Shown piece by piece: positions 59,397 to 64,000 of a DNA stretch of 64,000 bases; positions within the stretch are counted from its first letter, which is position 1, and each line of letters begins with the position of its first letter. Both the position numbers and the translations under genes were made by a program. Source of the stretch: Scytonema millei VB511283 (GTDB lineage: Bacteria > Cyanobacteriota > Cyanobacteriia > Cyanobacteriales > Chroococcidiopsidaceae); the NCBI RefSeq assembly GCF_000817735.3, contig NZ_JTJC03000007.1, positions 62,001 to 126,000 on the forward strand, in the 5' to 3' direction. The notes beneath the pieces were generated by a model, which had not been told where the DNA came from, did not search any database, and saw only the letters and a program-made list of their open reading frames with translations.

Positions 59397-60710
59397 AAGT
59401 GATGCTGGTAATCGAACGGTGAAGGTACTACCTTTGCCCACCTCGCTGTGTACCTCCAAGCTTCCCTTGTGTGCTTGAACGATCGCCATCGCGATCGCTA
59501 ATCCCAAACCAGAACCGCCAGTCATTCTGGAGCGATCGCTATTCACGCGATAAAAGCGATCGAAAATCCGCTGCTGATGTTCTGGTGCAATCCCGATACC
59601 TGTATCTGCAACTCGAATGACGGCGCGATCGTCCTCTTTGTCTAAAATCGCTCTCACACAACCGCCGGAAGGAGTGTACTGAATGGCATTAACCATCAAG
59701 TTAGTCACCAGACGATACATCTGTTCTTCATCCCCAACGATCTGTAATGGCTTACAGACTTTAATTTCAGCTTTCAGCGCGACTGCTGCGGCAAGCGCTA
59801 AAGATTCCAGTTCTTCTACCAAATCGCTAATAATATCGTCAAGACAACAAAGTTGGTGTCGCACTGGTAAAGATTGACGTTCCATACGCGATAGGAGTAG
59901 CAAATCAGCAACTAATGCCGTGAGTCGTTGGTTCTGGCGGTTGACAGTTTGCAAAATCTCGCGTGCTTCTGGTTCGGGCAAGTGGGGCGATCGCAGTGCC
60001 GATTCAACGGTTGCTGCCAGCGCAGCTAGTGGAGTTCGCAGCTCGTGAGCGGCATCAGCTGTAAACTGTTGAATCTGTTGATAGGACTGGTATACTGGCT
60101 GCATGGCTCTACCTGCCAGCCACCAACTCGAAACCGCTACGAGCATGATGGCGATCGGCAACCCCAGCCACAAAACTAACTTGACATTAGCTAAATAAGC
60201 GTCAACATCGCTGAGGCTGCGTCCCACTTGGATGTATCCCCAAGGGCGATTGTCTTGAGTATGCAGCGACAGAGAAATTTGGTGGTAGCGATTTCCTTTG
60301 CTGTCAGTTAAAGTTTGCCACATCGGTTTTCCTGGCGTTAAAGGTAAACCATCTGGCAGGAAACCTAAAAAAGCAACATTTTCTCCCGAAAGACTTAAAA
60401 ATCTAGCATAGTAGTCACCCTGGTGAATTGCCCCTAAAATGTGGTGTTTGTCCCTCTGTGGTATCTGTGGCAAAAGCTGTTGAATTGTTGGCTCTAAACG
60501 TCCTGGTTGTCGTAAATCTTTCTCAACATCATCGTGTAGCGTACCAGCGACAACTTCTATCTCTCGGTTAAGAGTTTGCCAATGAGCGTGGATAATTGCC
60601 CGATCGACTCCAAAGCCAAGCAAACCGAGAATAAAGCTCATGACAGACGCATACCAGATGACAAGTTGCCAGCGAGTTTGAGAAAAAAGCTTATTTTGCT
60701 GCATTGGCAA
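59394..60710 (-). CDS. Two-component sensor histidine kinase
   Basis: A 438-residue membrane kinase: transmembrane helices at about 13-33 and 180-202 enclosing a periplasmic sensor domain, HisKA with DAAHELRTPLAAL near residue 223, HATPase with VADTGIGI and GGSGLGLAIAMAIV. The ATG overlaps the regulator gene by 20 bp (ATG 60704 is an alternative). With the regulator and the efflux pump it resembles the nickel/redox RppAB-NrsRS type pair. Confidence 0.92.
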   Translation of the reverse strand: MPMQQNKLFSQTRWQLVIWYASVMSFILGLLGFGVDRAIIHAHWQTLNREIEVVAGTLHDDVEKDLRQPGRLEPTIQQLLPQIPQRDKHHILGAIHQGDYYARFLSLSGENVAFLGFLPDGLPLTPGKPMWQTLTDSKGNRYHQISLSLHTQDNRPWGYIQVGRSLSDVDAYLANVKLVLWLGLPIAIMLVAVSSWWLAGRAMQPVYQSYQQIQQFTADAAHELRTPLAALAATVESALRSPHLPEPEAREILQTVNRQNQRLTALVADLLLLSRMERQSLPVRHQLCCLDDIISDLVEELESLALAAAVALKAEIKVCKPLQIVGDEEQMYRLVTNLMVNAIQYTPSGGCVRAILDKEDDRAVIRVADTGIGIAPEHQQRIFDRFYRVNSDRSRMTGGSGLGLAIAMAIVQAHKGSLEVHSEVGKGSTFTVRLPASL

Positions 60711-61395
60711 TATTCAGGCGATAGCCTCTACCAGAGACCGTTTCGATCGCGCGATCGCTATCCACTACTGCTAATCGTCGTCTGAGCAGGCGAATTTGAG
60801 CTGCGACAACGTTACTTGTCGTATCCGCCGTGATTTCCCAAAGTTGATTGCGGATCTGCTCGCTAGTGACAATCCGGTTTGGATGCTTCATGAAATACTC
60901 TAGCAGCTGAAACTCTTTATTCGTTAATTCGACTAACTGCTTACCTCCCGATCGTTCCAGACGATAGACACTGCGGGTATCGTAGTCCAAAATTAAATTA
61001 CCTGCTTGTAGTTGTTGGGGTTGAAGTTGAGGCGATCGCCGATGCAGTGCCTTAACTCTTGCTAGCAGTTCCGCCATACTAAATGGCTTGACTAAATAAT
61101 CATCTGCCCCTGCACTCAAGCCAGCAACTCTATCTTCGACACTATCTTTAGCAGTTAGCATTAACACTGGTAGCGGGCTGTTTTGCCTCCTTAACCGCTT
61201 ACAAAGGTCTATACCTGACATGCCAGGTAATAACCAGTCAAAGATAGCTAGCGTATACTGCATCTGCTGGTTTTCTAAGTAATCCCAAGCTTCCGTACCG
61301 TTGAAAACCAAGTCAACCACATATTTTTCTTGGTTTAAGGTGCGCTTGATGGCAGTTCCTAAGTCTGGTTCGTCTTCAACTAGTAGCACTCTCAT
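60691..61395 (-). CDS. OmpR-family response regulator
   Basis: A 234-residue DNA-binding regulator. REC domain with phospho-Asp53 (AIFDWLLPGMSG) and Lys in DDYLVKPF, then a winged-helix domain (ELTNKEFQLLEYFMKHPNRIVTS region). It lies 15 bp after the small exported protein and overlaps the kinase, so it is part of the same operon and probably controls it. Resembles RppA/NrsR by architecture and context. Confidence 0.93.
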   Translation of the reverse strand: MRVLLVEDEPDLGTAIKRTLNQEKYVVDLVFNGTEAWDYLENQQMQYTLAIFDWLLPGMSGIDLCKRLRRQNSPLPVLMLTAKDSVEDRVAGLSAGADDYLVKPFSMAELLARVKALHRRSPQLQPQQLQAGNLILDYDTRSVYRLERSGGKQLVELTNKEFQLLEYFMKHPNRIVTSEQIRNQLWEITADTTSNVVAAQIRLLRRRLAVVDSDRAIETVSGRGYRLNIANAAK

Positions 61396-61410
61396 ACTGT
61401 TGCATACAAA

Positions 61411-61878
61411 TTACTGCTTAAAACTAAAACGCCCGTTGACTTTTTCACCTTTAATATCAGCAGTCATTTTCAATTGATATTGACCAGTTTTGTTTCCCGC
61501 AAGCAAAGCCGTGTAGTGTTGACCCTTAGTGTCGTACTGAAACGGAAGTGTTTTCTGCATACCATCGGGCATTTGAATTTGAGCGGTCACTTTAGCATTG
61601 GGAATTGCTGCGTGACTATCTCCTCTTTGCAGATAGAAATCTAAATGCGTTCCCTTATCTTCTTTTAGAGTAACTAACTCTAAGTGATAGGCTCCTGATT
61701 CTACAACTTGACCACCTTTTTTACTTTTACTCTCTTTAGTTACACCTGCTATTTCACTAATGATTTCAGCTTGCGCTTTAATTTTTGAAGCTATAACGTT
61801 TGAGCTGCGATCGCTACTCCCTAAGACAATAAATCCTGCAACACCTAAAAATAATAAGTTTGAATGGAATGTTTTCAT
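61411..61878 (-). CDS. Small exported protein of a metal-efflux locus
   Basis: A 155-residue protein with a signal peptide (about 1-30) and a beta-rich domain of about 100 residues (AIPNAKVTAQIQMPDG, GQYQLKMTADIKGEKVNGRFSF). I do not know its family name, but the beta-sandwich-like pattern recalls periplasmic metal-tolerance accessory proteins. Only one histidine-rich spot (GTHLDFYLQRGDSHAA). It sits between the RND pump and the two-component genes. Confidence 0.65.
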   Translation of the reverse strand: MKTFHSNLLFLGVAGFIVLGSSDRSSNVIASKIKAQAEIISEIAGVTKESKSKKGGQVVESGAYHLELVTLKEDKGTHLDFYLQRGDSHAAIPNAKVTAQIQMPDGMQKTLPFQYDTKGQHYTALLAGNKTGQYQLKMTADIKGEKVNGRFSFKQ

Positions 61879-62153
61879 GATTCAAATCCAATTGATGTAA
61901 TGTTTGTAAACAAGAATATTTTGAGCAATTACGCTTCTACATGACGGAACGTTGAGTTATATCTAAATCTGACACTAGCTCAGTCTTTTTGGGAAATAAA
62001 AACTCATAGGTTGCACAGCGGACGATCCCCCCAACCCCCGATAAATTGGGGGCTATGATTCTTCCTTTTCCAAGGGGAGCTAGGGCAATACAGCTCAGAT
62101 AAGACTCGATCCTCCCAACCCCCGATGAATTGGGGGGCAATATTCCCTCCTTT
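61879..62153. repeat. GATCCCCC-type dispersed elements
   Basis: Two to three copies of the element (about 62021-62075, 62108-62175 and on into the RND gene up to about 62226), with CCCCCGATAAATTGGGGG and TTTTTAAGGGG blocks. They separate the pump gene from the small exported protein gene. Confidence 0.8.
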
Positions 62154-64000
62154 TTAAGGGGGGCGAGGGGGGATCTTCGAGGATCTTATACTTTTAACTG
62201 AATCATATAGGGAGCTAGGGGGGATACTTGAGGCTCTATCGTTTGTCACTGAAGTGTATGAAACCAAAAATTTACCAAATTGAGCATATAAAGCTGGAAG
62301 AACTAGCAGGGTTAATGCAGTGGAAGTAAACAATCCACCTAACACCACGATCGCTAAAGGTTGCAAAATTTCCTTACCTGCTCCACTACCAATAACTAGC
62401 GGAACCATGCCGAGTGCTGAGGTAAGAGCTGTCATTAAAATGGCCGCCAATCGTTCCATAGAACCCTCAAATAGGACTGCCTTCAACGGCATTCCCTGCG
62501 CTAACTTGGCGTTGTAGTTTTCAACTAATAGTAAACCGTTGCGCGTGGCGACTCCAAATAAAGTGATAAATCCGATCGTTGAAGCCACAGAAATGACACC
62601 ACCACCCAAAGCCACAGAAAAAATGCCTCCTACCAAAGCCAGGGGTAGGTTAATTAGAATCATCAACATGGCAGATATGGACTTGACAGCAAAGTACATC
62701 AAAACTGCAATGACGACAATAGCTAAACCACCGAATATTAGTAAGTTTTGAGTGGCTCGTTGCTCTGATTCAAACTGACCACCGTATTGAACAAAATAGC
62801 CGGAAGGCAGTTGCACTTGTTGTTTAATATTAGTGCGAATATCTTCAATAACAGAACCTAAATCTCGACCGGATACATTAGCAGAAACAACAATTAATCG
62901 CGATACATTTTCCCGATTAATGGTATTAGGACCAGTACCGTAGTCGATTTTAGCAACAGATGCCAGAGGAATTTTTTGTCCGTTGGGAGTATCGACTAAT
63001 AAATTTCTGATAGTTTCTAAGTTATTGCGCTCGCTCTGTTTTAACCATACTAATAAGTCGAATAACTGTTGTTCTTGCAATACCTGAGAAACGACTCGTC
63101 CATTTAAGGCAGTTTCGATCGCTTCTGATAGTTGACCGACTGAAAGACCGTAACGAGCAGCAGCAGGGCGATCGAATTGAATTTGTACCTGTTTGATTGG
63201 AACTTGGGGTTCTAGCTGCAAATCTACGATCCCCTGGACGTTGCTCATTGTTGCCTGAACTTCAGCACCAATACTGCGTAATTCATCCAGTTCAGGACCA
63301 AAAATTTTTACCGCGATCGCACTTCTGACCCCAGATAATACCTCGTCCATGCGGTGAGAAATAAAACCACCAATACTAGGAGCAACACCTGGTAGTTTCG
63401 CAAATTCGGCTCTAATCTTTTCGATGGTCGCTGCTCGATCTTTCATTCCTTCATCGCTAATTTCTATATCTACGTGTCCCAAGTTGACACCACCCGCATC
63501 TGCATCTCCTGGCGCACGTCCAGAGCGTAACTGCACGGACTCAAACCGAGGATCGCCCTTAAGCGCCTCTTGAATTGCCATTCCCGACTTGTTTGTGACT
63601 TCCAAAGAAACGCCAGGGTATAGCAACATAGCATTGACAAGCGATCGCTCTTGAAATTCCGGTAAAAACACTCGTCCTAACGACGGTAAAACGACCGCGG
63701 AGGCGATAAATAAAGCCACTGCGATCGTCAAAATGATACTCGGAACGCGAATGGAAAATCTGAGTAGGGGACGATACAACCGTTGAGACCAACGCGAAAC
63801 CCAAGTTTCTTCCTCTGGTAATCGGCGGTTGGCTAACAAGATGGCACACAAGGCTGGCGAGAGCGTCATTGCTACTAGAGTTGAAGCAAAAATAGAGACT
63901 AAGTAAGCTACGCCCATTGGGGCAAAAATTCGACCCTCAACTCCTGTCAGCGTAAAAATGGGGGCAAAAACAACAGCAATAATGACTGTGGAAAATAGCA
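62154..64000 (-). CDS. Heavy-metal RND efflux transporter (CzcA/CusA type), C-terminal part
   Basis: Runs off the right edge; about 615 codons are visible. RND features: LVAMTLSPALCAILL in the first membrane block, large periplasmic loop with GVAPSIGGFISHRMDEVLSGVRSAIAVKIFGP (typical of the heavy-metal subfamily), second membrane block with GVATRNGLLLVENY and ALGMVPLVIG. It exports divalent metal ions by proton antiport. The last 25 or so residues (from SSIPPSSLY) and the stop come from a dispersed repeat. An open start at 63917 is not the real one: the frame continues upstream. Confidence 0.92.
   Translation of the reverse strand, partial: LFSTVIIAVVFAPIFTLTGVEGRIFAPMGVAYLVSIFASTLVAMTLSPALCAILLANRRLPEEETWVSRWSQRLYRPLLRFSIRVPSIILTIAVALFIASAVVLPSLGRVFLPEFQERSLVNAMLLYPGVSLEVTNKSGMAIQEALKGDPRFESVQLRSGRAPGDADAGGVNLGHVDIEISDEGMKDRAATIEKIRAEFAKLPGVAPSIGGFISHRMDEVLSGVRSAIAVKIFGPELDELRSIGAEVQATMSNVQGIVDLQLEPQVPIKQVQIQFDRPAAARYGLSVGQLSEAIETALNGRVVSQVLQEQQLFDLLVWLKQSERNNLETIRNLLVDTPNGQKIPLASVAKIDYGTGPNTINRENVSRLIVVSANVSGRDLGSVIEDIRTNIKQQVQLPSGYFVQYGGQFESEQRATQNLLIFGGLAIVVIAVLMYFAVKSISAMLMILINLPLALVGGIFSVALGGGVISVASTIGFITLFGVATRNGLLLVENYNAKLAQGMPLKAVLFEGSMERLAAILMTALTSALGMVPLVIGSGAGKEILQPLAIVVLGGLFTSTALTLLVLPALYAQFGKFLVSYTSVTNDRASSIPPSSLYDSVKSIRSSKIPPRPP

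Noticed and set aside
61937-62140. 67-codon minus-strand frame between pump and exported protein genes
   Set aside because: Encoded by GATCCCCC-type repeats.

Overview
This is a cyanobacterial chromosome segment. The reasons are the very frequent HIP1 octamer GCGATCGC, a CP43/PsbC-type chlorophyll protein at the left edge, a SipA-like protein, a cyanoexosortase, GlgA and MscS proteins of cyanobacterial type, and many short tandem heptamer repeats and dispersed palindromes of the kind typical of large-genome cyanobacteria. I cannot fix the genus from sequence alone.

Layout. 1-8.1 kb: a partial stand-alone psbC-like gene, a phosphoribosyltransferase, a family-4 uracil-DNA glycosylase, pyrF coupled to a repeat-invaded hypothetical, tyrS, a class A penicillin-binding protein and a pirin. 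8.2-15.3 kb: a membrane-anchored phospholipase D-like protein, a VWA lipoprotein, an MltA-type lytic transglycosylase, an orphan coiled-coil protein and a 2OG-Fe dioxygenase, separated by repeat-rich gaps. 15.3-27.9 kb: mfd, a CorC/HlyC-type membrane protein, glgA, hemC, a Spy-like protein, a cobalamin riboswitch driving cbiX, sipA, a Tat-type peroxiredoxin and small hypotheticals. 28.0-31.5 kb: a cyanoexosortase with its partner, an HpsJ-like membrane protein and an aldo/keto reductase.

31.5-48.9 kb is a complete type I-D CRISPR-Cas system. It has 74 repeats and 73 spacers, split by an IS inside one repeat. The minus-strand operon is cas10d-csc2-csc1-cas3-cas6-cas4-cas1-cas2, with a divergent WYL-domain regulator. 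The crRNA strand is the minus strand: repeats then end in ATTGAAAC and the leader lies between the array and cas2. The array holds several informative spacer pairs, including two coding for the same peptide with mostly wobble differences, and one pair that implies a GTC PAM. The 5' region of cas10d carries two 9-nt blocks of the CRISPR repeat in the right order and orientation, which may be a self-regulatory site.

49.0-64.0 kb is mostly signalling and envelope: an Rrf2 regulator, an operon of two hybrid kinases (one about 2000 residues), an MscS channel, and a metal-efflux type locus (RND pump running off the right edge, small exported protein, OmpR-type regulator, sensor kinase).

A theme of the whole window is invasion by repeats. 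Heptamer arrays lie in frame inside mfd and a hybrid kinase, an array sits inside the riboswitch, and palindromes supply the stop codons of the uracil-DNA glycosylase gene, hemC and the RND gene.
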